DNA of 64,000 bases from assembly GCA_044226535.1 (NCBI GenBank), contig JBGAGT010000015.1, forward strand, positions 44,343-108,342, given 5' to 3'. How positions within the stretch are numbered: position 1 is the first letter of the stretch; each line of letters starts with the position of its first letter. The position numbers and the translations under genes were made by a program. Of the stretch, positions 32,301-43,509 are shown piece after piece. The notes below the pieces were generated by a model. The model was not told where the DNA came from. It saw nothing but the letters and a program-made list of their open reading frames with translations, and did no database searches. This DNA comes from VBCG01 sp044226535 (GTDB lineage: Bacteria; Pseudomonadota; Gammaproteobacteria; Burkholderiales; Casimicrobiaceae).

Positions 32301-33413
32301 ATGCGTCAACAGTTTAGCATGTGCCTTAGAGAGGCCGCCGCGATGGTTGCGGTGCTATGTGTCCTGGCGACGCCCTCGTTCGCGGCGGACCGGCTCGAGC
32401 TCGCTCCCGACGCGCCGAACAGCTACACGGTGCAAAAAGGCGACACCCTGTGGGCGATTTCCGGGCGCTTCCTCAAGGACCCGTGGCGCTGGCCGCAAAT
32501 CTGGGGCCTCAACAAGGCCCAGATCAAGGACCCCCACTGGATCTACCCGGGCGACGTGATCACCTTGGACCGCCTCGGCCCTGACGGCCAGCCGCGCCTA
32601 TCGGTGTCGACCGGCGGCACGGTGCGCCTGTCACCCACCATCCGCGTCGAGGCCCTGGGGCCCGCCGGGATCCCGTCCATCCCCCCCGGCGACATCGAGC
32701 CTTACCTCACGCCGGCGCTGGTCACCGACAGCCCGGGCCTGCCCGGCTCGGGCGAGATCGTCGCGGGCCGCGACCGCGGGCGGGTGGTGCGCGGGCAGAA
32801 CGACCGCGTCTATGCCGTCGGCCTCGATCCCAAGGCGGGCGAGTCCTGGATGATCTACCGCCCGGGCAAGGCGCTGTTCTCCCCCTTCCACCGCGAGGTG
32901 CTGGGCTTCGAGAACCGCTTCATCGGCCGGGCGCGCGTGGAGCGCTTCGCCGACGTCAGCACGCTGCTCATCACCGAGTCCCGCGAGGAGGTGTTCGTCG
33001 GCGACCGCTTGCTGCCGGTGCCGGCGGAGACATTGGTGAACTTCGTCCCACACGCGGCCGAGAAGCCGATCGAGGGCGATATCATCGCGTCCTACCGCAA
33101 CGAGAGCGAGCTCGGGCGCGGCGCCATCGTCACCTTGGACGTCGGCGCGCGCGACGGCGTCGAGGTCGGGCACGTGTTCGCCGTCTACCATGCCGTGGCG
33201 CCGATCCGCGACCCGCGTCCCAACCAGTCGACGCCGCAGCTCCTGCGCTTCCTCGACCAGACGACGTACTTCACGCCCGACCACTACCTCGACGTTCCCG
33301 AGGAGCGCATCGGGCTCACCTTCGTGTTCCGCACCTTCGACCGCGTGTCCTACGCGATCCTGCTCAACACGACCGATCCCGTCGTCGTCGGCGACCGCGT
33401 CCGCAATCCCTGA
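32301..33413 (+). CDS. LysM-domain exported protein
   Basis: The product is 370 aa from the ATG at 32301, preceded by a good RBS (AAGAGG). The signal peptide ends near LATPSFAADRLE. The LysM domain follows directly: YTVQKGDTLWAISGRFLKDP ... WIYPGDVITLDR (about residues 43-92). The remaining 270 residues are a beta-rich region conserved in betaproteobacterial homologues of unknown function. Presumed to bind peptidoglycan in the periplasm. Conserved position between def and dprA. The dprA start is 11 bp downstream. Confidence 0.92.
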   Translation: MRQQFSMCLREAAAMVAVLCVLATPSFAADRLELAPDAPNSYTVQKGDTLWAISGRFLKDPWRWPQIWGLNKAQIKDPHWIYPGDVITLDRLGPDGQPRLSVSTGGTVRLSPTIRVEALGPAGIPSIPPGDIEPYLTPALVTDSPGLPGSGEIVAGRDRGRVVRGQNDRVYAVGLDPKAGESWMIYRPGKALFSPFHREVLGFENRFIGRARVERFADVSTLLITESREEVFVGDRLLPVPAETLVNFVPHAAEKPIEGDIIASYRNESELGRGAIVTLDVGARDGVEVGHVFAVYHAVAPIRDPRPNQSTPQLLRFLDQTTYFTPDHYLDVPEERIGLTFVFRTFDRVSYAILLNTTDPVVVGDRVRNP

Positions 33414-33423
33414 GCCCGAGGCC

Positions 33424-34542
33424 ATGGGCGACGCGCGGCTTCGCGCGTGGGTCACGCTCGCGCACGCGAACCTGCCGCAGGCGAGCGTGGCGGCGCTGCT
33501 GCGCGAAACCGGCGGCCCCGAGGCGCTGGTCGAGGGCGGGGCATCGCTGCGGGCCGGCGGCCGCGCCACGGCCGAGGCCTTCGCCCTCATCCCGCCCGGG
33601 GCCGTCGATGCGACGCTGGAATGGCTCGCCGCGCCAGGGCATCGCCTCCTCGCCTGGGACGACCCCGACTATCCGCGCGCGCTGCTCGACGTCGGCGACG
33701 CGCCGCCGGTGCTGTTCCAGCTGGGAAGGCGCGAGCTCCTCAATCGGACCGCCGTGGCCATCGTCGGCAGCCGCCGCGCCACGCCGCAGGGGATCGACGA
33801 CGCCTGCGCGTTCGCCCGCGCGCTCGCCGCCGCGGGCGTGACGGTGATCTCGGGGCTCGCCGAGGGCATCGACTCGGCCGCGCATCGCGGCGCGCTGGAC
33901 GAGGCGGGCGGCACGCTGGCGGTGGTGGCGACGGGGCTCGACCGCGTTTACCCGGCCACCAACCACGCGCTCGCGCACGCACTCGCCGGGCGCGGCTGCC
34001 TCGTCTCGGAATTCGTGCCGGGCTCGCCCCCCGAAGCCTGGCATTTCCCGCGGCGTAACCGCCTGATCTCGGGGCTCGCGCGCGCGGTGCTGGTGGTCGA
34101 AGCGAGCCTGCGCTCGGGCTCGCTCATCACCGCGCGCCTCGCCGGCGAGCAGGGCCGCGAGGTGATGGCGATCCCCGGCTCGATCCACGCGCCGCTGTCA
34201 CGGGGCTGCCACAAGCTCATCCGCGAAGGCGCCAAGCTCGTCGAGACGGCGCAGGACGTGCTGGTGGAACTCGGCCTCGCGGCGAACGCCACGCGTGCCG
34301 CGGCGGACGCCGAGGCGGTGGGCGATGCAGGCGAGGTGGGCGGAACGCGCGTGGCCGGCGCCCCGGCGTCGCAGGAGGACGCGCGGCTGCTTGCGGCGAT
34401 GGGCAACGCGCCGGTGGGATTCGACCGCCTGGTCGCGCGCACCGGGTTCGCCGCCTCCACCATCGCGGCACGCATGACGGCGCTGGAAATCGAGGGGCAG
34501 GTGCGCGCGATGCCGGGCGGGCTGTGGCAGCGCCGCGTATAA
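33424..34542 (+). CDS. dprA: DNA-processing protein DprA
   Basis: The product is 372 aa. N-terminal helical domain, Rossmann core with VAIVGSRRATPQG, SGLAEGIDSAAHRGAL, FPRRNRLISGLA and GSLITARLAGEQGREVMAIP, and a C-terminal winged helix (about residues 310-372). DprA binds incoming single-stranded DNA and loads RecA during natural transformation. The ATG at 33424 follows the LysM gene by 11 bp. In many betaproteobacteria smg (DUF494) lies between dprA and topB; here only 117 bp separate them and no smg is seen. Confidence 0.96.
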   Translation: MGDARLRAWVTLAHANLPQASVAALLRETGGPEALVEGGASLRAGGRATAEAFALIPPGAVDATLEWLAAPGHRLLAWDDPDYPRALLDVGDAPPVLFQLGRRELLNRTAVAIVGSRRATPQGIDDACAFARALAAAGVTVISGLAEGIDSAAHRGALDEAGGTLAVVATGLDRVYPATNHALAHALAGRGCLVSEFVPGSPPEAWHFPRRNRLISGLARAVLVVEASLRSGSLITARLAGEQGREVMAIPGSIHAPLSRGCHKLIREGAKLVETAQDVLVELGLAANATRAAADAEAVGDAGEVGGTRVAGAPASQEDARLLAAMGNAPVGFDRLVARTGFAASTIAARMTALEIEGQVRAMPGGLWQRRV

Positions 34543-34659
34543 CGTGTCGGGAACGGCGCCGTCGCCGGTGCCCGCGGCGGGATCGATTTGTCGACCTCGG
34601 GTTGCCGGCGGCGATGCTTCGTAGGTAGTATCGCCGCCTCTTTGAAGGAAGGATCACCC

Positions 34660-37674
<3,015 letters not shown>

Positions 37675-37728
37675 AGCGTCGCGCGCGCGACGCGAAGCCA
37701 GGACAGCGATCCTGCCCCGTGGCGGCGC

Positions 37729-39630
37729 TCAGCGGCCGCGCTTCGCGGTGTCGATGTCGAGGTAGCGCCAGTAGGTCGCGAAGAGCTGCGGCGCGAAGCC
37801 CTGCACCCAGGGATGCACGAACTCGTTCTGCAGCCTGAACATGACCGGGAACATCGGCACGTAGCTTCGCGCGATCGACGCCATGGTCAGCGCCGCACGC
37901 TGTTGGCCGGACGCGTCGGACGCGTGGAAGAACGCGTCCATCGCGCGGTCGTAGTCCGGCATCGCGAAGCGCGAGACGTTCTGGATCGGCGAGGCGCGGC
38001 TGTCGAGCTGCTGCAGGATGCCGTAGCCGAAGGGCAGGCCGCCGTAGCCGCCGTAGTACACGCCGAAGCGCCCGCTCTCGAGCTCCTTGATGGCGTCCTG
38101 GAAGGGCGTGATGTGGAAGTCGACGCGCACGCCCAGGGCGTCGTAGTTCTTGCGCATCAGCGTCGCGGTGGTCGTCGAGACGAGGCCCGAGCGCAGCGTG
38201 ACGACGACCGTCAGCGGCCTGCCGTCGGGCCGCGTGCGGTAGCCGTCGGCGCCGCGCTTGAATCCCGTGCGGTCGAGCAGCGCGTTGGCCGCCGCGGGGT
38301 CGTACAGCGACTTGTCGCCGTAGCCGTCGTCGTGCCCCGCGACGCGCGGCGGCAGCATCTGGTTCGCCGGCACCGACTGGCCGCCCATCGCGACCTCGAT
38401 GAAGGCGTTCACGTCGAAGCCGAGTGCCAGCGCGCGGCGCAGCGCGATGGCCTCCCTGGACATGCCGCCGACGGCGTCGTCGCGGGTGTTGAAATACAGG
38501 AAGAAGCTGTAGGGCTCGGGTGTCGCGAGGCGCGTGACGCCCTGCGAGGCGAGGTCGGCGCGTACCGCGGCGAGGCCGGCGCTCGCTGTCGCGGGGCCGG
38601 CGGTCGCTGTCGCGAGGCCGGCGGTCGCTGTCGCGGCGCCGGTGCGTGCAGTCGTGTCATCCCCGCGCAAGCGGGGACCCCCCTTGTCGAGCAGGCGGTT
38701 GGCGACGTCGCTGTGGAGCTCGATGTAGTCGAGGTTGCCGCGCTCGAACTCCAGCACGCGCACGCTCTCCTCGTCGATCAGCGCGATGTCGACGGTGCCG
38801 ATGCGCGGGAACTCACGGCCCTGCAGCGACCGCGACATCGCCGCCCACGGACCCGACTCCACGCGCGGGAACGCGGTCTTGCGATAGCCGGGGTTCGCGA
38901 CCAGCTGCAGGCGCGAGCCGCGCTTCCACTCCTTCAGCATGTAGGCGCCGGTGCCGACCGGGTGGGCGGCGATGTCGTCGTGGTTCGCCTCCACGACCTC
39001 GCGCGCGCAGGCCCCCAGCGTCAGGAAGAACTGGATGGGCTGGTAGACCGCGTCGGTGAGCTTGAGCTGCAGGGTGTAGCGATCCAGCGCGCGCAGGCCC
39101 TCGAGCGGCGTGTCGTAGTCGAACTTCGCGCCGGGCTTGCGCGCGGCGTCGACGCGCGCCTTGGCGCCGACGATCAGGCGGTCGATCGAGGCATCGCCGC
39201 CTCGCCGGTGGTTGGGATCCAGCCAGCGCTGCAGCGAGTAGACGTAGTCGGCGGCCGTCAACTCGCGGCGCTTGCCGCCGAAGGCGGGGTCCGGGGTGAA
39301 GTAGATGCCGGGCTTGAGCTTGACGGTCCAGGTGAGCCCGTCGGCGCTGATCGCCGGCATTCCCTCGGCGGTGAGCGGCGCGAGCCGCACCGGCGAGGCG
39401 AGGTAATCGAACTCGTAGAGTCCCTCGAAGATCGCCACCAGGACGTTGTACGACGGCGAATCGTTGTACTGCTGGGGGTCGAGCGTGGCGATGTCGGGCG
39501 AGGCGACCCGCAGCACCTTGGCGGGATCCGCAGCGGCGAGTGCACCCGGCGACACGCCCATCGCGAAGCTCGCGGCTGCGAGGGCCACGAGGGCCGCGAG
39601 TGTGCGGGGCGCTTGCATCGGGACGATCAT
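37729..39630 (-). CDS. ABC transporter peptide-binding protein (SBP family 5)
   Basis: The product is about 633 aa from ATG 39630 (ATG 39618 also possible), with a signal peptide ending near SPGALAAADPAK. Family 5 solute-binding features: LRVASPDIATLDPQQYNDSP, GLTWTVKLKPGIYFTPD, LTAADYVYSLQRWLDPNH and HPVGTGAYMLKEW. Normally it delivers peptides or other solutes to an ABC permease, but no permease genes are adjacent. Within it, codons around 38570-38680 encode a foreign-looking stretch (GGPRLRGDD plus about four ATAGLAT/ATAGPAT-type repeats) from a 21-bp tandem repeat and a dispersed palindrome; the frame is kept. Confidence 0.88.
   Translation of the reverse strand: MIVPMQAPRTLAALVALAAASFAMGVSPGALAAADPAKVLRVASPDIATLDPQQYNDSPSYNVLVAIFEGLYEFDYLASPVRLAPLTAEGMPAISADGLTWTVKLKPGIYFTPDPAFGGKRRELTAADYVYSLQRWLDPNHRRGGDASIDRLIVGAKARVDAARKPGAKFDYDTPLEGLRALDRYTLQLKLTDAVYQPIQFFLTLGACAREVVEANHDDIAAHPVGTGAYMLKEWKRGSRLQLVANPGYRKTAFPRVESGPWAAMSRSLQGREFPRIGTVDIALIDEESVRVLEFERGNLDYIELHSDVANRLLDKGGPRLRGDDTTARTGAATATAGLATATAGPATASAGLAAVRADLASQGVTRLATPEPYSFFLYFNTRDDAVGGMSREAIALRRALALGFDVNAFIEVAMGGQSVPANQMLPPRVAGHDDGYGDKSLYDPAAANALLDRTGFKRGADGYRTRPDGRPLTVVVTLRSGLVSTTTATLMRKNYDALGVRVDFHITPFQDAIKELESGRFGVYYGGYGGLPFGYGILQQLDSRASPIQNVSRFAMPDYDRAMDAFFHASDASGQQRAALTMASIARSYVPMFPVMFRLQNEFVHPWVQGFAPQLFATYWRYLDIDTAKRGR
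38570..38653 (+). repeat. 21-bp tandem repeat inside the peptide-binding protein gene
   Basis: Four consecutive 21-bp units of the type gcgaggccggcggtcgctgtc (38570, 38591, 38612, 38633); the first three differ by one or two bases and the fourth is degenerate. The unit length is a multiple of three, so copy-number change would add or remove seven residues without breaking the gene. Confidence 0.8.
38656..38680 (-). repeat. Dispersed palindromic repeat, copy C (in-frame within a CDS)
   Basis: GTCATCCCCGCGCAAGCGGG followed by GACCC: the reverse complement of copy B2. It lies inside the peptide-binding protein gene next to the 21-bp tandem repeat and is translated as GPRLRGDD. Confidence 0.8.
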
Positions 39631-39662
39631 GGCACGGCCCACCGAGGCGCACAATGCGGGGC

Positions 39663-40175
39663 ATGGACCCCATCCACGCGGTCGTGGAGCTTGCGTCGGC
39701 CGCCGACGCGCCGCTGCTCGCGAGCCTTTCGCGCGACCTCATCGAGGCGGGCCTCGGCTGGAGCTATCGCCAGCCGCAGATCGCGCGTTTCGTGCAGAGC
39801 GCGAACCACACGGTGATCGTCGCGCGCGACGGCTCGCGAATCGCGGGCTTCGCGGTGATGGAGTTCGGCGACGAGCGCGCGCACCTCGTGCTGCTGGCGG
39901 TGCGGCCTTCGCACCGCCGTCGCGGCATCGGCACGCGGCTCGCCGCCTGGCTGATCGATTGCGCGCGCGCCGCGGGCGCCGCCTGCGTCCACGTCGAGGT
40001 CCGCGAAGCCAACGTCGACGCGCGCGCACTGTACCGGCGCCTGGGCTTCGTCGAGAGCGAGCACCTCGCGGACTACTACCGCGGCCGCGAGGATGCCGTG
40101 CGCATGCGCTGCATGCTGCGCAGCGCCGACGCCCCGTTGCCGACCTGGACGCCGCCGCCCAAGGCACGGCATTAG
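39663..40175 (+). CDS. GNAT-family N-acetyltransferase
   Basis: The product is 170 aa. The GNAT fold shows motif A LLAVRPSHRRRGIGTRLAAWL (acetyl-CoA pyrophosphate loop RRRGIG) and motif B VREANVDARALYRRLGFVES. This pattern is near RimI-type enzymes, so protein N-terminal or small-molecule amines are possible substrates. The ATG at 39663 is 32 bp from the divergent binding-protein start. A palindromic repeat begins 12 bp after the stop. Confidence 0.87.
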   Translation: MDPIHAVVELASAADAPLLASLSRDLIEAGLGWSYRQPQIARFVQSANHTVIVARDGSRIAGFAVMEFGDERAHLVLLAVRPSHRRRGIGTRLAAWLIDCARAAGAACVHVEVREANVDARALYRRLGFVESEHLADYYRGREDAVRMRCMLRSADAPLPTWTPPPKARH

Positions 40176-40187
40176 GACGCGCCGGAT

Positions 40188-40212
40188 GGGTCCCCGCTTG
40201 TGCGGGGATGAC
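40188..40212 (+). repeat. Dispersed palindromic repeat, copy D
   Basis: GGGTCCCCGCTTGTGCGGGG followed by ATGAC; one base from copy B2. Partial copies (GGGATGACG) follow at about 40219 and 41027. It sits between the GNAT gene and the spermidine-synthase-like gene. Confidence 0.75.
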
Positions 40213-40267
40213 GTACCGTGGGATGACGCGCCGTGCGCTTGACGGCGGGGCGGTATGCTTCGCGGCC

Positions 40268-41005
40268 ATGGCATCGATCGAGGTCCGCGAGGAGGACGGC
40301 GTCCGCTACCTGCAGTTCGGCTCGTCCTGGGTGCAGGGCGCGATGCGCCTCGACGATCCCTGGGGCCTCGAGCTCGAGTACACGCGCGACATGATGTTCC
40401 CGCTGCTGTTGCGCGAGGGGACGCGCTGGCCCGCCTCGGCGCTGGTCGTCGGGCTGGGCGCCGCCTCGGTGACGCGCTTCCTCTACCGCCATTTCCCGCG
40501 CATCGCGCAAACCGTCGTCGAGTACGAGCCCGCGGTCGTCGACGCCGCACGCGCGTACTTCCGCCTCCCGGCCGAGCGTGCGCGCCTGCGCATCACGGTC
40601 GACGACGGCGCCGACTACATGGTGTCGAGCGACCGCCGCTTCGACTGGCTGCTGGTCGACGGCTACGACGCCAAGGGGCGCGCCGGGGCGCTCGACACGC
40701 TGGCGTTCTACTGCAACTGCCGCGCGCGCCTCGCCGACGACGGCATCGCCACGTTCAACTTCCTCACCTGGCGGCATGCGCTGCGCGGCAGCCTCGAGCG
40801 GCTGCGCGCGGCCTTCGGCGCGGACCACGTGCGTGCGTTGCCGGTGTGCGAAAGCGGGAACGTCGTCGCGCTGGCGAGCACCGGCGCGCCGCTCGCGTCG
40901 AGCGACGCGGCGCTGAAGCGCGCGGCGACGCGGCTGCGCGTGCGCACCGGGCTCGACCTCGCGCCGCTGCTGCGCCGGATCGCCCGGCAGCGCAAGGGCG
41001 ACTGA
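40268..41005 (+). CDS. Spermidine-synthase-like methyltransferase-fold protein
   Basis: The product is 245 aa. It has the spermidine synthase/Rossmann arrangement: an N-terminal beta region (VRYLQFGSSWVQGAMRLDDP), LVVGLGAASVTRFLYRHF as nucleotide loop, VVEYEPAVVDAARAYFRLP as acidic strand-2 end, and DWLLVDGYDAKGRAG. This looks like the short SpeE-like proteins found in many betaproteobacteria next to unrelated genes. Whether it transfers aminopropyl groups is doubtful. The ATG at 40268 lies 56 bp after repeat D. Confidence 0.83.
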   Translation: MASIEVREEDGVRYLQFGSSWVQGAMRLDDPWGLELEYTRDMMFPLLLREGTRWPASALVVGLGAASVTRFLYRHFPRIAQTVVEYEPAVVDAARAYFRLPAERARLRITVDDGADYMVSSDRRFDWLLVDGYDAKGRAGALDTLAFYCNCRARLADDGIATFNFLTWRHALRGSLERLRAAFGADHVRALPVCESGNVVALASTGAPLASSDAALKRAATRLRVRTGLDLAPLLRRIARQRKGD

Positions 41006-41097
41006 CGCGCGGCGATGACGGGGCGCGGGGATGACGGGCGCGCGGGTTATCATCGCGGGTTCGCCCGGCGCGCCCTTGCGCGCCGCCGCTTCCTCCC

Positions 41098-43044
41098 ATG
41101 ACCGTCCGCACCGTCGAATCCCGCTACGCCTGGCTGCGGCTGTACACGAGTCTCCTGCTGTCGACCATCGCCGGCGTCGGCATGTGGGCGGTGGTCGTCG
41201 CGCTGCCGGCCGTGCAGGCCGACTTCGGTGTCGCGCGTGCGGCCGCCTCGTTTCCCTACGCCCTCACCATGCTGGGCTTCGGCGCCGGCAGCATCATCAC
41301 CGGCCGCCTGTCCGACCGCTTCGGCATCATGGTGCCGCTCTTCGCGTCGTCGGTGTCGCTGGCGACGGGATTCATCGCCGCGTCCTTCGCGCCGGGCATC
41401 GGCGCGTTCGCGCTGGCGCAGGGCGCGCTGATCGGCTTCGGCACCGCGGCGTCGTTCTCGCCGCTGCTCGCGCACATGTCGCAATGGTTCGACCGCCGCC
41501 GGGGCATCGCGGTCGCCATCGTGGCGAGCGGCAGCTATGCCGCCGGCGCGCTGTGGCCGCCCGTGGTCCAGCACTTCATCGAGACCAGCGGATGGCGGGC
41601 GACCTACTTCGGCGTCGGCGTGTTCTGCGCGGTGACGCTGATCCCCCTGTGCCTGATGTTCCGCACGCCGGCGCCCCCGGCAGGCGGTGTCTCTGTCGCC
41701 GGCGCGGCCAGGCGGCGCCGCGTCGAGCCGCCGCTCGACGTCGACGGGCGCACGCTGCAATGGCTGCTGGTGATCGCGGGCATCTGCTGTTGCGTGGCGA
41801 TGTCGATGCCGCAGGTGCACCTCGTCGCCTACTGCGCCGACCTGGGCTACGGCCCTGCACGCGGCGCGCAGATGCTGTCGGTGATGCTCGCCTTCGGCGT
41901 GGTCAGCCGCATCGCGTTCGGCGTCCTTTCGGACCGTATCGGCGGCCTTCGCACGCTGCTGACCGGGTCGGTGCTGCAGGGCGTGGCGCTGCTGCTCTTC
42001 CTGCCCTTCGACGGGCTCACGTCGCTGTATGTGGTCTCGGCGCTGTTCGGCCTCTTCCAGGGCGGCATCGTGCCTGCCTACGCGATCATCATCCGCGACT
42101 ATTTCCCGGCACGCGAAGCCGGCACGCGCGTGTCGCTGGTGATCACCGCGACCCTGGTCGGCATGGCGCTGGGCGGCTGGATGTCGGGCGCGATCTTCGA
42201 CCTCACGGGTTCCTATCGCGCCGCCTTCGTCAACGGCATCCTTTTCAACCTGGTCAACGTGTCGATCGTGGGATGGCTGCTGTGGCGGCGCAGCCGCCAG
42301 CCGCCGCGCCGCGTTCGCGTAGCGTCGTTTGCGTGGCGGCGCACGCGCGGCATGGCACGCGCATGGCGGCGCGGCCGCCATGCGTCCTTCACGCGGCGCG
42401 CCCGCGCGCTCGAGTTACGGAAAGCGCGCGTACAGGCAGGTATCGCGGAGCGTCCCGCCGGGATCGCGCCGCTCGTGGCGCTGCGTGCCTTCCAGGACGA
42501 AGCCGCAGCGCTCGGCGACGCGGCGCGACCGCCGGTTCGCGGCGTCGGTGACGATCTCGACGCGCACCGCGCCGATGTGCTGGAAGGCATAGTCGACCAG
42601 GCCGGCAACCGCCTCGGCGACGAAGCCTTCGCCCACGCGCGAGGTCCTGCACCAGTAGCCGACCTCCGTCTTGGGCGTGTCCCAGACCGTGCGATGCAGG
42701 CCCGAGCCGCCGACCAGTTGGCCGCTCGCGCGCTCGAACAGGAAGAAGGGCAGGTCCTTGCGCGAGACGAAGTTGGCGCTCGCGTTGCGGCAATAGGTCT
42801 CGGCCGATTCCGGCGTCTGCTCGGCCGCCACCCAGGGCAGCGAGGCGAGGAACTCGCGCAGCGCCGCCAGCGACTCCTGCAGCGCCTCGTGCAGCATGGC
42901 ACCGTCGCCGGGGCGCGGAGGCCGCAGCAGCAGGCGCTCGGTGCGGATCTCCACCGGCAGGTCGAGCAGGATCGGGTTGATCATCCCTTGGCGTTGGCGT
43001 CGAAGGCCGCGTCGACGGGCACCTGCAGCCCCGTCGCCAGGTGA
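41098..43044 (+). CDS. MFS transporter; reading frame lacks its expected stop
   Basis: About twelve membrane helices are encoded from the ATG at 41098 to about 42300. MFS loop motifs are GRLSDRFGIMVPL (between helices 2 and 3) and the mirrored GVLSDRIGGLRTLL in the second half. Relatives of this length (about 400 aa) are carboxylate or monocarboxylate-type permeases. The frame does not stop after the last helix (SIVGWLLWRRSR). It runs another 700 bp antisense through the GNAT gene to 43044, giving an Arg/Ala-rich translation with no fold-like pattern. A TAG in the neighbouring frame at 42320 suggests a small indel removed the true stop. The transporter call is good; the C-terminus is not. Confidence 0.8.
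   Translation: MTVRTVESRYAWLRLYTSLLLSTIAGVGMWAVVVALPAVQADFGVARAAASFPYALTMLGFGAGSIITGRLSDRFGIMVPLFASSVSLATGFIAASFAPGIGAFALAQGALIGFGTAASFSPLLAHMSQWFDRRRGIAVAIVASGSYAAGALWPPVVQHFIETSGWRATYFGVGVFCAVTLIPLCLMFRTPAPPAGGVSVAGAARRRRVEPPLDVDGRTLQWLLVIAGICCCVAMSMPQVHLVAYCADLGYGPARGAQMLSVMLAFGVVSRIAFGVLSDRIGGLRTLLTGSVLQGVALLLFLPFDGLTSLYVVSALFGLFQGGIVPAYAIIIRDYFPAREAGTRVSLVITATLVGMALGGWMSGAIFDLTGSYRAAFVNGILFNLVNVSIVGWLLWRRSRQPPRRVRVASFAWRRTRGMARAWRRGRHASFTRRARALELRKARVQAGIAERPAGIAPLVALRAFQDEAAALGDAARPPVRGVGDDLDAHRADVLEGIVDQAGNRLGDEAFAHARGPAPVADLRLGRVPDRAMQARAADQLAARALEQEEGQVLARDEVGARVAAIGLGRFRRLLGRHPGQRGEELAQRRQRLLQRLVQHGTVAGARRPQQQALGADLHRQVEQDRVDHPLALASKAASTGTCSPVAR
42415..42984 (-). CDS. RimJ/RimL-type GNAT acetyltransferase
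   Basis: The product is 189 aa. RimJ/L pattern: IRTERLLLRPPRPGDGAMLHEA at the N-terminus, QLVGGSGLHRTVWDTPKTEVGYWCR in the core, VGEGFVAEAVAGLVDYAF as acetyl-CoA loop and RRSRRVAERCGFVLEGTQR at the end. Such enzymes acetylate N-terminal residues of ribosomal proteins or small amines. The start (ATG 42984) overlaps the CMD gene's stop by 4 bp. Its 3' half is overlapped by the runaway MFS frame on the other strand. Confidence 0.9.
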   Translation of the reverse strand: MINPILLDLPVEIRTERLLLRPPRPGDGAMLHEALQESLAALREFLASLPWVAAEQTPESAETYCRNASANFVSRKDLPFFLFERASGQLVGGSGLHRTVWDTPKTEVGYWCRTSRVGEGFVAEAVAGLVDYAFQHIGAVRVEIVTDAANRRSRRVAERCGFVLEGTQRHERRDPGGTLRDTCLYARFP

Positions 43045-43391
43045 TTGGTCCTGGCGGCCAGCGCGACGATGGACAGGAGCTCGGCATACTGCGCGTCGGT
43101 CATGCCCTTGGCGCGCGCGGCGGCGGTGTGCGAGTGCACGCAGTAGCCGCAGGCATTGGCCACCGACACGGCGATGTAGATCATCTCCTTGGTGAGCGGG
43201 TCGATCGAGGTCGGCGCCGCCATCACGCCCTTGACCTCGGCCCAGGTGGCTTCGAGCAGCGCGGGGTCGAAGGCCAGCGCGCGCCACAGGTTGTTGATGA
43301 AGTCGGTCTTGCGCGTGGCGCGGATGTCGTCGAACACCGCCTTCACGCGCGGGTCGGCTTCGGGATGGGCGGGCGGCTTTTGCGTGCTCAT
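42981..43391 (-). CDS. Carboxymuconolactone decarboxylase / AhpD-like protein
   Basis: The product is 136 aa. The all-alpha CMD domain contains the redox-type motif CGYCVHSHT (C-x-x-C-x-x-x-H) in SVANACGYCVHSHTAAARA, as in AhpD-like alkylhydroperoxidases. Likely a thiol peroxidase-like function, but many CMD proteins are uncharacterised. Coupled to the downstream GNAT gene by an ATGA overlap. A second, different CMD protein is encoded at 46362-46829. Confidence 0.88.
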   Translation of the reverse strand: MSTQKPPAHPEADPRVKAVFDDIRATRKTDFINNLWRALAFDPALLEATWAEVKGVMAAPTSIDPLTKEMIYIAVSVANACGYCVHSHTAAARAKGMTDAQYAELLSIVALAARTNHLATGLQVPVDAAFDANAKG

Positions 43392-43509
43392 GGGTCGAGG
43401 GCGGCTCGGGGAGCGGGGCCGCCATCATAACCATCGGATCGTGACGAACACGGCGAACGCATCCACGGCGGCGACGAGGAACGCGCGAAGGACACGAAGG
43501 ACGATTCGA

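Noticed and set aside
34588..34659. Upstream ATG extension of topB
   Set aside because: The GTG at 34660 has a good RBS and opens on the conserved KALVIAEKPSV; the extension is unlike the family.
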